From: Oxynema aestuarii AP17
Lineage (GTDB): Bacteria > Cyanobacteriota > Cyanobacteriia > Cyanobacteriales > Laspinemataceae
Reading direction: 5' to 3'
Length of the DNA: 64,000 bases
Assembly: GCF_012295525.1 (NCBI RefSeq)
Contig: NZ_CP051167.1
Coordinates: 2,046,001-2,110,000, forward strand
The notes beneath the pieces were generated by a model. That model made no database searches. It was not told the DNA's origin and was given only the letters and a program-made list of their open reading frames with translations. Of the stretch, positions 18,106-26,426 are shown one piece after another; positions within the stretch are counted from its first letter, which is position 1; the number at the start of each line of letters is the position of its first letter. A program made the position numbers and the translations under genes.

Positions 18106-18981
18106 ATGCAAGCGGATTTAGACTCTATCGATCTAACTATTTTACTGCGTGGCGGTCATCAATGCCAGCTTTCTGTCTCGCCAGATAGCAAACTGCTGCG
18201 TTCTCTGTTCGAGGCGTTAGCCAACGTCAAATCTGAAGATTATCGGGGAGAATTATTCAAAATCCCTTTAGAAGAAGGACGATCGACCTTGTATTTTCCT
18301 CCGCAATCTTTAGTGGCGATCGCCACTCAGCCAACAATTGACCTGCATTCCTTATTTCCAGAAACAGAAGCACCACAAAAAAGTTTATCGTTTCCGCCAA
18401 GAACCCTGAAAACTGAATATATTCAAATTGAAAACTTTCTCGATCGCCAATCTCATCAAACCCTGACCAATTACGTTATCAACCATCAAAATGATTTCCG
18501 GCGATCGCCCCTTTACCGTCCTTACCCGCATTCCTTTGCAAGCTTGCGAACCCTCTTAGTAGACCGTTTAAAGGCGATCGCCCCCGATATCCTCAGTAAA
18601 TTGGGAATCCCTCATTTTCCGATCGCCGAAATTGAAGCCGAATTGACTCCGGCGATCGCCGTCCCACAACTGCAAATAAATGGCGATAATGACGCCCCGG
18701 AAACGCAAAGGCGATCGGTCAGTTTTCTCTATTTCTTCTATCCCGAACCGCGAGGATTCATGGGGGGACAGATTCGCCTTTACGACACGCAAATCGAAAA
18801 TAATGTTTGCATTCCTGCCAAATCTTATCAAACTATCGAGACGAGGAATAATTCGGCGCTATTTTTCTTGAGTCCGACCCCTTATGAAATGCTAGAATTG
18901 AAACCGCGATCGGCCAACATGGCAGACCACTGCTTTATCTTCAGAGGGTGGCTGTGTCGGGGGGAGACCAAGCGGGGATAG
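18106..18981 (+). CDS. 2OG-Fe(II) dioxygenase-fold protein lacking metal ligands
   Basis: A 291-residue paralogue of the gene at 19064. Both share an N-terminal domain (about residues 8-80; GGHQCQLSVS ... EEGRSTLYFPPQSLVAIAT) and a C-terminal prolyl-4-hydroxylase-like domain (about 104-285). Aligned with its neighbour over this domain, the iron ligand His231 becomes Asn192, the Asp is kept (Asp194), the distal His301 becomes Tyr260, and the 2OG-binding Arg317 becomes Cys276. It is therefore very probably inactive as an oxygenase. The fold and reading frame are intact and codon use is normal, so a structural or regulatory partner of the other two oxygenases is plausible. Confidence 0.75.
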   Translation: MQADLDSIDLTILLRGGHQCQLSVSPDSKLLRSLFEALANVKSEDYRGELFKIPLEEGRSTLYFPPQSLVAIATQPTIDLHSLFPETEAPQKSLSFPPRTLKTEYIQIENFLDRQSHQTLTNYVINHQNDFRRSPLYRPYPHSFASLRTLLVDRLKAIAPDILSKLGIPHFPIAEIEAELTPAIAVPQLQINGDNDAPETQRRSVSFLYFFYPEPRGFMGGQIRLYDTQIENNVCIPAKSYQTIETRNNSALFFLSPTPYEMLELKPRSANMADHCFIFRGWLCRGETKRG

Positions 18982-19063
18982 AAAGCAGGGAGAGAACGTC
19001 GAGAGTTCGCTTCTCGCATGAAGATTCACTCGAACGAGAAACTACAAACCATCACTAAGAATT

Positions 19064-20044
19064 ATGAGCGCAACTACGCAAAATATCGAGTCTCAAGTTC
19101 ACGTTATGATGTTGATTGAAGGGGGACATCAATGCGAATTGTCTCTCAGTTTCGACTCGCCATTATTACTGGAATTACTCGAAGCATTGCAAAACCGTTC
19201 TCAGGGAGAAACGGAGAATAATCGCCTCTTTCAAATTCCCGTAGATGAGGGGCGATCGATGTTGTATTTTCCCAGTCATTCGATCGTGGCGATCGCCACC
19301 GATCCGCCGTTGACGTTCGGCGAAACAGGCGAACTCAAAGAAATGACTCAAATGGTTCAATCCCCGCCCGAACCGACCCCCACGCCGCAAGCGGAGACCC
19401 CACAAATTCAGGCGCAAAGTACCGCCGATCCCAACTCCAGCAATGGTCCAGTTTTAATCGAATCTCGTTACTTCCAAATCGAAAACTTTTTAACCCCAAA
19501 AGAACATAATCGCTTATTAAATTACGTCCTGAACAAAAAATCCGAGTTCGTCCAAAGTACGGTATCGAGTGGCGATCCAGAATATCGCAAATCCCTACTG
19601 TTATTCTATTTTGAAGATTTCGCGGAACTGATTCAAGCCCGCCTCAAACAAAATTTCTCGACGATTTGCAAGGAGTTGGGAATTGGCGAGTTTCCCATCA
19701 GTCAAATTGAAACCCAAATCACCGCCCATAATGACGGGCATTATTATAAAGCCCACAATGACAACGGCGACGAAAAAACTGCAACTCGGGCGATCAGTTA
19801 CGTTTATTATTTCAACCGCGAACCAAAACAGTTCTCGGGGGGAGAATTAAAAATTTACGATAGTTGGAAGCACAACGAATCCTATTACACGATGGCGGCG
19901 GAATCGTCGAAAGTCGTGCAACCGTACAATAACAGTATTGTCTTTTTTAGTAGTAGTTGCTGTCACGAAGTCCAACCCGTTCGCTGTTCTTCTAATGATT
20001 TTGCAGACAGTCGCTTTACCCTCAACGGTTGGATTCGTTATTGA
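19064..20044 (+). CDS. 2OG-Fe(II) oxygenase, prolyl-4-hydroxylase-like
   Basis: A 326-residue protein. The N-terminal domain (about 13-82; GGHQCELSLS ... DEGRSMLYFPSHSIVAIAT) is shared with the preceding gene. A proline-rich linker (98-130) follows, and residues 132-326 form a 2OG-Fe(II) oxygenase domain. The metal ligands are H231 and D233 in HYYKAHNDN and H301 in CCHEVQPV, and R317 in SRFTLNGW binds 2-oxoglutarate. The strand motif GGELKIYD is typical of P4H-like enzymes. It probably hydroxylates a peptide or protein side chain, with the substrate unknown. It ends the cluster that starts with the JmjC gene, and a terminator follows at 20085. Confidence 0.85.
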   Translation: MSATTQNIESQVHVMMLIEGGHQCELSLSFDSPLLLELLEALQNRSQGETENNRLFQIPVDEGRSMLYFPSHSIVAIATDPPLTFGETGELKEMTQMVQSPPEPTPTPQAETPQIQAQSTADPNSSNGPVLIESRYFQIENFLTPKEHNRLLNYVLNKKSEFVQSTVSSGDPEYRKSLLLFYFEDFAELIQARLKQNFSTICKELGIGEFPISQIETQITAHNDGHYYKAHNDNGDEKTATRAISYVYYFNREPKQFSGGELKIYDSWKHNESYYTMAAESSKVVQPYNNSIVFFSSSCCHEVQPVRCSSNDFADSRFTLNGWIRY

Positions 20045-20084
20045 GGGTCTGGAAGTTGCCGAATGAAGAGATGAAATAGGAAGC

Positions 20085-20119
20085 GTAGGGGCGCTATTTT
20101 GGATTTTTTGCGCCCCTAC
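20085..20119. terminator. Terminator between oxygenase cluster and cyclase gene
   Basis: The 10-bp stem GTAGGGGCGC / GCGCCCCTAC has a T-rich loop and lies between two convergent genes. The GTAGGGGCG core also occurs as a palindrome inside the metacaspase/STAND gene near 56145-56175, so it is a dispersed cyanobacterial repeat used here as a terminator. Confidence 0.6.
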
Positions 20120-20152
20120 ATCGTGAAGCTTGCATCTGCTTTTACGGTTTTG

Positions 20153-20842
20153 CTAGGGAATGAAGGCGAAAACGGCGGCGGGAGATCCGCTACCTTTTTG
20201 CAGGCGCAAAATACCGATCGCCAATGTGGTTCCCGTCGGGGGAAGGCGGTCTAAATTGGCAAGATTTTCTAAAACAATGCCCTGTTTTGCCAAGATTTGA
20301 CGATTGGTGGCGAAGCGATCGTCTTGTCCGGGATCGACGCCGTGAGTGTCGGTTCCGACGCCGCCGATTTGTCGTCGTTCGAGTAAAAATTGGCTGGTTT
20401 CCGCCGCAAAACCGGGGAAATGGCGATCGTTGATAAATTGTTCCCCTGAAGCCCAGCGTTGTTGCCAACCCGTGTATAAAAGAACGACGCTGCCGGGGGC
20501 GATCGCGCCGTGTAGGGCTTCCCAGGCGAGGATGTCGGCAATTTCTACAACCGAGTCCGGGTGGGCGATCGCGCGATCGCGCCAGTCGAGAACCACCGCC
20601 GGGAGGATTAAAGATTCGGCAGCATAAGCATCGATACCGACGCCATCGGTATAAAAACTGTTGGGCGCGTTGATGTGAGTAGCGCTATGTTCTCCCATCG
20701 AAAATCGCCGCAAATAATAGCCGTCTTCCGGCAGTTGGGCGATCGCCTCGAACTCGACCGGGGGATCCCCGGGCCATCGCGGGATCTCGGGGTGAATGGG
20801 GTGACTGAGATGAATCACTTGAGAATAAACAATCTGTTTCAT
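20153..20842 (-). CDS. Cyclase family protein (kynurenine formamidase-like hydrolase)
   Basis: A 229-residue metal-dependent hydrolase of the cyclase family (PF04199), whose members include bacterial kynurenine formamidase. The visible motifs are IHLSHPIHPEIPRWPGDPP at the N-terminus, then GEHSATHINAPNSF, corresponding to the metal-binding HxGTHxDxPxH region with substitutions, and GVGTDTHGVDPG near residue 160. There is no signal peptide. Because the metal-binding motif is a variant and tryptophan catabolism genes are not nearby, the substrate should be left open. Confidence 0.75.
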   Translation of the reverse strand: MKQIVYSQVIHLSHPIHPEIPRWPGDPPVEFEAIAQLPEDGYYLRRFSMGEHSATHINAPNSFYTDGVGIDAYAAESLILPAVVLDWRDRAIAHPDSVVEIADILAWEALHGAIAPGSVVLLYTGWQQRWASGEQFINDRHFPGFAAETSQFLLERRQIGGVGTDTHGVDPGQDDRFATNRQILAKQGIVLENLANLDRLPPTGTTLAIGILRLQKGSGSPAAVFAFIP

Positions 20843-21025
20843 GGCGGTTCAAATGATTCCCTAAAATTATTTAAAATTATTCCCCAAACGAAGGATTGGC
20901 AGGGATCTACGCGGGGACAAATCGGATCCGAATCCCTTCGGAAAAATCAACGGTTCTCGGTAAGGATATACTAGCCCTTGACACGCTTACGATCTTTGTT
21001 GAAATTGTCAGGGGAAAGGAGAATC

Positions 21026-21454
21026 ATGCAAGAACTCAAACACATCACCGCTTGGGTTAAAGAACAATATGCAGAAAGTTATTTACTCACTTGGCTGTTA
21101 AGTCAGCCGGGGTTATGGTGGTGCGATGGAGAAATTTATGAGGCGGCTTTGCTTAAAGATGGCGATCGCCTCAAAGCGTTGATTCAAAAACACGAACAAA
21201 GCGAATTACTCACTGGAATTACCGAAAAACTCGCCCGCGATGAAAGCTGGGATGCCCTCGCCAGCAGTCTGACCCGCATTTTTGAGGTGTATCAAGAAGA
21301 GCTGACAAAATTGCAAGATGCCCGCCGCAAGCGCGAAATTTTGCAACGGCGTCAGGGGGGCAATCATAAAAATTCCGGCGACGGTTGGTCGCGGGAAGTG
21401 TCGAAACCGTTACCGCAACCCCACGCCGACCCCCTGACGGGAATTGATGGCTGA
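21026..21454 (+). CDS. Hypothetical protein, cyanobacterial
   Basis: A 142-residue soluble, mostly helical protein beginning MQELKHITAWVKEQYAESYL, with the segment LLTWLLSQPGLWWCDGEIYE. It ends in a basic, proline-containing tail. I chose the ATG at 21026 because GGAAAGGAG stands just upstream. An earlier in-frame ATG at 20978 lacks a ribosome binding site. I recognise no domain. It lies 44 bases before the DUF3386 gene on the same strand, so the two may be cotranscribed. Confidence 0.65.
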   Translation: MQELKHITAWVKEQYAESYLLTWLLSQPGLWWCDGEIYEAALLKDGDRLKALIQKHEQSELLTGITEKLARDESWDALASSLTRIFEVYQEELTKLQDARRKREILQRRQGGNHKNSGDGWSREVSKPLPQPHADPLTGIDG

Positions 21455-21497
21455 GTGGGGACGGCGATCGGCAAAAACTCGGCGAAATCGTTAAATT

Positions 21498-22274
21498 ATG
21501 TCAATGACAAGATTTCGCGCAATATCGATCGCCATGCTACACCGATTCACACGAATTGTTTTGACTTTAACCTGCTGCGTCGCCCTCCTCGCCACAGTTT
21601 GGGGAGGGTCTACCCCGGCGAACGCGGCCCCGATGGCCTTTAGCGAAAGCCACAGCGCCCTTGAAGTGTTCCGGGAGGCGTATGAAAACCGCTATACCTG
21701 GGATGAAGACTTTCCCGGTTACCAGGCGGCGGTGGAGGTCAACTGGAACGGGGAGACCTATCGCGGTCAACTCCGTCTCGATGCGGATTTGAACGGCGAA
21801 GTCACGGGGATTGATAACCCGGAAGTGACGAAGGAAGTGTCGCAACAGTTGAATATGTTGGCGACTCACCGACACGCGGTTCCTTTTGAACGTGCCCACG
21901 AGGAAGAGAGTTTTAATTTCGGAGAAATCCGCAATAATGGCGCGGTCGAAATCGATCAAATTGGGGGAACGCCATCTTATTATTTGGTGCGCGATCGCAA
22001 AATCGTGCAAGTCAATCGCTTGATGGGTGAAGTGGCGGTTAAAGTCGATTTATTGGGCGATCGCGATACGCCAAATGGCTATCTCGGCACCCAATATCGC
22101 GCGGTATTTACGGCAGATGCTACGGGAGAAACCTTAGCAAAGGTAAATTTTGAAGATTTTTACGACAAAATCGGCGGTTATTACATCCCGACTCGCCAAA
22201 AAATTGAAACGGTAGAAACGGGGAAAACTAGTCAGGTCAAAATTGATTTGACGGACGTGCAGTTATTATCGTAA
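21498..22274 (+). CDS. DUF3386 family exported protein
   Basis: A 258-residue protein with an N-terminal signal sequence (hydrophobic core LTLTCCVALLATVWG, probable cleavage after ANAA at about residue 44). The mature part (about 45-258) matches DUF3386: SHSALEVFREAYENRYTW, FPGYQAAVEVNWNGETYRG, and GGYYIPTRQKIETVE. The function is unknown; by its signal it is periplasmic or lumenal. The start could be 21498 or the ATG at 21534, and neither has a clear ribosome binding site. The later one gives a more usual signal peptide length. A strong hairpin follows at 22288. Confidence 0.8.
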   Translation: MSMTRFRAISIAMLHRFTRIVLTLTCCVALLATVWGGSTPANAAPMAFSESHSALEVFREAYENRYTWDEDFPGYQAAVEVNWNGETYRGQLRLDADLNGEVTGIDNPEVTKEVSQQLNMLATHRHAVPFERAHEEESFNFGEIRNNGAVEIDQIGGTPSYYLVRDRKIVQVNRLMGEVAVKVDLLGDRDTPNGYLGTQYRAVFTADATGETLAKVNFEDFYDKIGGYYIPTRQKIETVETGKTSQVKIDLTDVQLLS

Positions 22275-22287
22275 TGCTCAAAAAAGA

Positions 22288-22326
22288 CCCGATCGCCTCT
22301 CTTGATATTGAAGACGGGCGATCGGG
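22288..22326 (+). terminator. Terminator of the DUF3386 gene
   Basis: The perfect 10-bp stem CCCGATCGCC / GGCGATCGGG has a 19-nt loop and lies 13 bases after the stop codon. Confidence 0.6.
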
Positions 22327-22336
22327 GGGGTAGAAT

Positions 22337-22375
22337 TTTAGATTTTAGATTGGGGATTTTAGATTTTAGATTTCA
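22337..22375. repeat. ATTTTAG-type short tandem repeat
   Basis: Two blocks of ATTTTAGATTTTAGATT are separated by a short GGGG interruption. This is the same family as the arrays at 10921 and 11569. Confidence 0.7.
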
Positions 22376-22410
22376 AAATCATCTTTCATGTCCACAGAAG
22401 CGTGCAGCTA

Positions 22411-22583
22411 CAGCATTTTCCTCTGGGAGGCAAGACATTTAGATAGATCCCCCTAAATCCCCCTTAAAAAGGGGGACTTTCCTCGTCCCCCCGAAATCCC
22501 CCCAACCATCCCCCCAACCCCCCTTTGAAAGGGGGGCGAAGGGGGGATAGGGCGATCGGCGCTGTACCTCATCAGATGCCCGA
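22411..22583. repeat. Dispersed C/G-tract palindromic repeat element
   Basis: The element reads GCAAGACATTTAGAT, then CCCCCTAAATCCCCC and several C-run/G-run inverted repeats, and ends CTGTACCTCATCAGAT. Its left part recurs at 31921-33140 and 36595-36645, and its right part recurs at 33314-33344. The 9-mer GTGCAGCTA stands at both edges (22402-22410 and 22584-22592), which could be a target duplication. Its role is unknown. Confidence 0.6.
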
Positions 22584-22597
22584 GTGCAGCTAACCAG

Positions 22598-22650
22598 CCC
22601 TCAAGCTACTATCTTGCAGACAATCTTGCAGAGAAAAAAGAGCTTGAGGG
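22598..22650 (-). terminator. Terminator of the aminotransferase gene
   Basis: The 10-bp stem CCCTCAAGCT / AGCTTGAGGG encloses a 33-nt loop containing a direct repeat of ATCTTGCAGA. It lies 23 bases beyond the aminotransferase stop on the minus strand. Confidence 0.55.
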
Positions 22651-22673
22651 AAGCAAAAATCGAGCCAAATCGC

Positions 22674-23840
22674 TTACAAATGCGATCGCACGAAGCGTTC
22701 TAAACGATCCATCCCTTTCTCAATCGTCGGTAAATCTGTCGCATAGGAAAGGCGGATGCAATCGTCGGCGCCGAAAGCGATTCCGGGAATCGTCGCCACA
22801 TTTTCCCGGTCTAATAATGCCTTGCAAAAATCGAGAGATTTCATCCCCGTTTGGCTGATATTGGGAAACACGTAAAACGCGCCTTTGGGTTCGGGACAGG
22901 TCAATCCGGGGATAGCTTTGAGGCGATCGAGAATGTAGGTGCGTCGTTTGGCAAAGGCTTGACGCATTTCTTCGACGCAATCTTGGGATCCTTCCAGGGC
23001 CGCGATCGCCCCGTATTGAGCAAAGGTGCAGACATTCGAGGTACTGTGACTTTGCAGGGTACTCACCGCTTTAATTAACTCTAGCGGTCCGGCGAGAAAT
23101 CCCAACCGCCATCCGGTCATCGAGTAAGCTTTGGCAAAACCGTTACTAATAATCGTCCGGGCGAAGATTTCCGGCGATAACGAACCGATACTGACTTGTT
23201 CGGCGTCGTCGTAGATGATTTTTTCGTAAATTTCGTCAGAAACTACCAAAATATCGCGTTCGACAACCACTTCGGCGATCGCGCGCAATTCTTGGGGAGT
23301 ATAGACCATTCCGGTCGGATTGGACGGCGAATTGAGGACTAACAAGCGCGTTTTCGGCGTGCAAGCGTCGCGCAACTGTTGCGGGGTGAGTTTGTAGCCG
23401 TTTTCCGCCGTGGTATCGACAATTTTGGGAGTCCCTTCGGCGAGTTTGACCATTTCCGGGTAACTCAACCAATAGGGGGCCGGGATAATGACTTCGTCGC
23501 CGGGATCGAGTAGGGCCACCATCAGGTTATAAAGGGAATGTTTGCCCCCGTTGGTGACGATCGTATTCTCGGCTTGATAGTCGAGTTGATTTTCTGTTTG
23601 CAGTTTAGCGGCGATCGCCGCGCGCAATTGCGGATCGCCAGCAGCCGGGCCGTATTTGGTTTTTCCCTCGTCCAGTGCTTTTTTGGCGGCAGCTTTAATA
23701 TGGTCGGGCGTGTCAAAATCCGGTTCGCCCGCGCTAAAGCTACAAACATCGATACCTTCCGCCTTCATCGCTTTGGCTTGGGCGGAAATCGCTAAGGTGA
23801 GGGAGGGAGTCACCTGACCAACTCTTGCTGCCAGCTTCAT
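22674..23840 (-). CDS. PLP-dependent aminotransferase, aspartate aminotransferase type I
   Basis: A 388-residue class I aminotransferase, most like the bacterial AspC/AspAT Ib group and transferring amino groups between aspartate and 2-oxoglutarate (or prephenate in some members). The motifs are [29 protein letters not shown] for cofactor phosphate binding, [23 protein letters not shown], and the PLP lysine in [17 protein letters not shown], followed by RLSYA with the carboxylate-binding arginine. I chose the ATG at 23840 ([13 protein letters not shown]), the usual family start. An in-frame ATG at 23882 would add 14 residues. It is monocistronic. Confidence 0.9.
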   Translation of the reverse strand: MKLAARVGQVTPSLTLAISAQAKAMKAEGIDVCSFSAGEPDFDTPDHIKAAAKKALDEGKTKYGPAAGDPQLRAAIAAKLQTENQLDYQAENTIVTNGGKHSLYNLMVALLDPGDEVIIPAPYWLSYPEMVKLAEGTPKIVDTTAENGYKLTPQQLRDACTPKTRLLVLNSPSNPTGMVYTPQELRAIAEVVVERDILVVSDEIYEKIIYDDAEQVSIGSLSPEIFARTIISNGFAKAYSMTGWRLGFLAGPLELIKAVSTLQSHSTSNVCTFAQYGAIAALEGSQDCVEEMRQAFAKRRTYILDRLKAIPGLTCPEPKGAFYVFPNISQTGMKSLDFCKALLDRENVATIPGIAFGADDCIRLSYATDLPTIEKGMDRLERFVRSHL

Positions 23841-23944
23841 GCCTAATTCTGTTAACTGTTTACGAATTTGCTTCGACCGCAATATTCTACTTTACTGGCA
23901 ACGGCTCTAACTCGCTAGAGATGTCAGCCGATCGTAACATCGAG

Positions 23945-24343
23945 CTAATCGAGAACGCTGCGGCGATCGGCTAAGGCATTCACCGGGACGGGAGAGCTGG
24001 GTAAAATACTGTTGCAGTGGCGATCGCTGCGTTCGGAACAGGCTTCGTTCCGTTCGGAGACTTCGGCGAGGGTCTCGGAGTGGACCGCACTCGCCGGGAC
24101 GGAGGGAACCCGGTTCGCCTCGGGGCTGGGGTTGGAGGAAAGGGCGCGATCGCCCAGCGACGCCTTCGGCGGATCGCCACCGTGAGCCCGTTCGCTGCTA
24201 ATTTTGACTGATTCGGACAGTTGAGAACCGACGGTTACGTATAATAAACCCGTCAGCACGACAGCCAGCAGCAAACGATGCAACGGTTCGGGAGTGCGAT
24301 CGCCTTCGTTGTCTGAATAAGAGTCTGGAATGTACTGTTTCAT
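23945..24343 (-). CDS. Hypothetical protein with one transmembrane helix
   Basis: A 132-residue protein beginning MKQYIPDSYSDNEGDR, with one hydrophobic helix (LLLAVVLTGLLYVTV, about residues 25-40). A serine- and proline-rich, low-complexity tail probably lies outside the cytoplasm. The start at 24343 is supported by GGGAGG 8 bases upstream. I recognise no family. The tail contains HIP1-derived codons and may be evolving quickly. Confidence 0.5.
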   Translation of the reverse strand: MKQYIPDSYSDNEGDRTPEPLHRLLLAVVLTGLLYVTVGSQLSESVKISSERAHGGDPPKASLGDRALSSNPSPEANRVPSVPASAVHSETLAEVSERNEACSERSDRHCNSILPSSPVPVNALADRRSVLD

Positions 24344-24951
24344 TATCGGCCTCCCGAATCGGTATTTCGAGCTAAAAAAGATGCCAGTCGATATCAGTTG
24401 CACCCCGATTCATAAAGGCTCCGGAAACCTTTTAATAATAGTTAGTTAAGGATCCGCATTCATTTTTTCAAAAAGTTTAGCTTGACTTTTAAGGCTATTT
24501 ATGCATCAACTAAAAACCAAGGAGCTGACAGTCCGTTTCCGGTTGCCAGCCGTTGAGAAACTGCCTTAAGTTTCTCCAATTACTTCTATGTTTTAAGACT
24601 TTTGCACCCTGACAGTTGTTTCCAATGCGACGGACTGGATTTTAAACTGTCAAACTTTGCTCAATAACGCTCGAATTGTCGATCTCTTTAGAGATTTGCC
24701 CGGGGAAATTATGGGATCTTTCCCCACGAGCGATTGAGTTATCCCCATTTTCTCGTATGGAACGGCTTTTGTCAGTGGCGATCCTTGAATATTCATTTAA
24801 TCTTCATAAAATCCGTAAATTTGAGGCGATCGGATTGAAGCAGATTTTAGAAATGAATTGAGCCATTCAATTTCAGTGGGGAAACCCCTTCGGCAACGCC
24901 GCACTTATCTAGGGTTCGAGGTCGAGCAGCGTTGCAGGGTCGAATGGGACT
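24344..24951. other. Intergenic, 608 bases, no supported gene
   Basis: The region is AT-rich compared with its neighbours. A 61-codon frame at 24676-24861 has no ribosome binding site or protein-like pattern. Short direct repeats of a CTGACAGT/ACTGTCAA type occur around 24525-24650. I see no RNA gene. Confidence 0.4.
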
Positions 24952-25866
24952 CTAATCCGTGGTACTGGCAAAATTGAGCGTATCTTGCAGCAAAATATGG
25001 TGGGTGAAATCGACAGTCACCCGCACAATGCGCTTGCCAAAAGGTTGCCCGAGGTCTTGGTATTCGGCATAAACGGGATAGGTTCCGTCGCCGATGCCCG
25101 TAGAAACTGCAACTCCGGCTTCAAATAAGGGGGTACGACCTTGGGCGATCGCCTCTAGAACCGCATCTGGATTGGGGAAGGGCGCGTAAAGTTGACCGCC
25201 CATAGCTTCGGTATGATGAGTGGCATTGTGGGCGCCGGAGAAGGAAAAATCTTGAGCGCGATCGCTCCCGTCGGGAAGATTATCTTGCCACAAGTTCAAA
25301 TAGGACGGATCGGCGATCGCCACCATACCGCAATCGACGGCGACATAACCGAGCAAACGGCGTTCGACCCCGTTGCGTTCGGGCGACAATCGCCAGTCCC
25401 CATCGACGCCGGGTCGGTCTGCGGACGCGCCGTTGAGGCTGGCGCCGAAGGGATAGTCTTCGCGATCTTGTTCCACTTCCAGATACGCATTGCGATCGAA
25501 AAAGCGGGTTTCGTAGAAATCGTAGTGGGATTGCATCCCCGGTAACTCGCCGAGATAAAGCGGTTGGACTTGCTCCCATTCGAGGGCGGGAATTTCGAGC
25601 AGTTTGGCGAGTTGGCGGGTGCGTTTGTGAGCGGCTTTGCGTTTTTTATGCTCGAAGCGCAGCATTTCTCGTACCGCCACCCATCCGGAGGGGGTATAAC
25701 CTCGGGCGTCGTAGAATTCGAGTAAAACGATGCGATAGGAATCTAAAGGATAGGGATCGGTGTCGAGATCGAGCGATTCGATCGCCGGATCGAACCCGTA
25801 GACCGCGATCGCCGCCAAACAACGATCGCCGGGTATCGGGGTAATGAGGTGTTTTTGTTTAGACAT
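24952..25866 (-). CDS. Hypothetical protein, possible DUF4241-like domain
   Basis: A soluble protein of about 304 residues, using the ATG at 25866 (MSKQKHLITPIPGDRC). The frame extends upstream to 25980, but that segment is basic and not family-like. The C-terminal third contains VAVDCGMVAIADPSYLN and AVSTGIGDGTYPVYAEY, then GKRIVRVTVDF, a pattern reminiscent of DUF4241 proteins. The assignment is tentative and no function is implied. No ribosome binding site stands out for either start. It is followed by an unannotated stretch before the protease gene. Confidence 0.6.
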   Translation of the reverse strand: MSKQKHLITPIPGDRCLAAIAVYGFDPAIESLDLDTDPYPLDSYRIVLLEFYDARGYTPSGWVAVREMLRFEHKKRKAAHKRTRQLAKLLEIPALEWEQVQPLYLGELPGMQSHYDFYETRFFDRNAYLEVEQDREDYPFGASLNGASADRPGVDGDWRLSPERNGVERRLLGYVAVDCGMVAIADPSYLNLWQDNLPDGSDRAQDFSFSGAHNATHHTEAMGGQLYAPFPNPDAVLEAIAQGRTPLFEAGVAVSTGIGDGTYPVYAEYQDLGQPFGKRIVRVTVDFTHHILLQDTLNFASTTD

Positions 25867-26342
25867 AGATTGGCTGATAGGGAGCCTCAATAATATGCGA
25901 GCGCGATCGCCCATCGTCCCATAATTCATCCCGTTTGTCTTTTCCAGTTTTCCAGGAGCGACGGAGGAGGCGACCGACATGGTATTCAGCCATCAAATTC
26001 GGCTTTTCCCGAATGCCACCCGCCTAAAACCTTTAATTTTGGCAAAATCTGTGGCAAAACCTGGCGAACGCGCGCGAGCTGCCCCTCAGCCCCGATCTCT
26101 CTACAGTTGGACTCTCTCGGGACATGAGGACGAGACCTCGACGGGATTCGGGCGATCGCCGAGAGCGATTTGGGTCGGTGAATTATCGCGTCCGCTCGAT
26201 TATATGACGATCGCCGAGGTGGCGATCGTTCGCGCCACAATTTGCAATAGTTGCAATCGTTGCCATCGTTGCCATCGTTTTTTGGGCGATCGGCACGAAC
26301 AAGAACCCCGAGCGATCGCCGATCTCCTCACCCTCGACTCGG
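25867..26342. other. Intergenic with 9-bp tandem repeat at 26246-26275
   Basis: Tandem TTGCAATCG/TTGCCATCG units lie at about 26246-26275. A frame of 164 codons spans 25979-26473 on the plus strand but overlaps the protease gene and is rich in Arg, Ser and Ala with no family resemblance, so I do not call it. Confidence 0.4.
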
Positions 26343-26378
26343 CAAAAAAGAGGCGGTCAGCCTTGCTAGCTCACCGCC
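26343..26378 (-). terminator. Rho-independent terminator of the processing protease gene
   Basis: On the minus strand the stem GGCGGT ... ACCGCC is followed by TCTTTTTT, a classical intrinsic terminator. It lies 49 bases beyond the protease stop codon. Confidence 0.8.
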
Positions 26379-26426
26379 GACGCGCGATCGCGGTTCAAAA
26401 CAGATCGGACTGGAAACCTCCAATCC

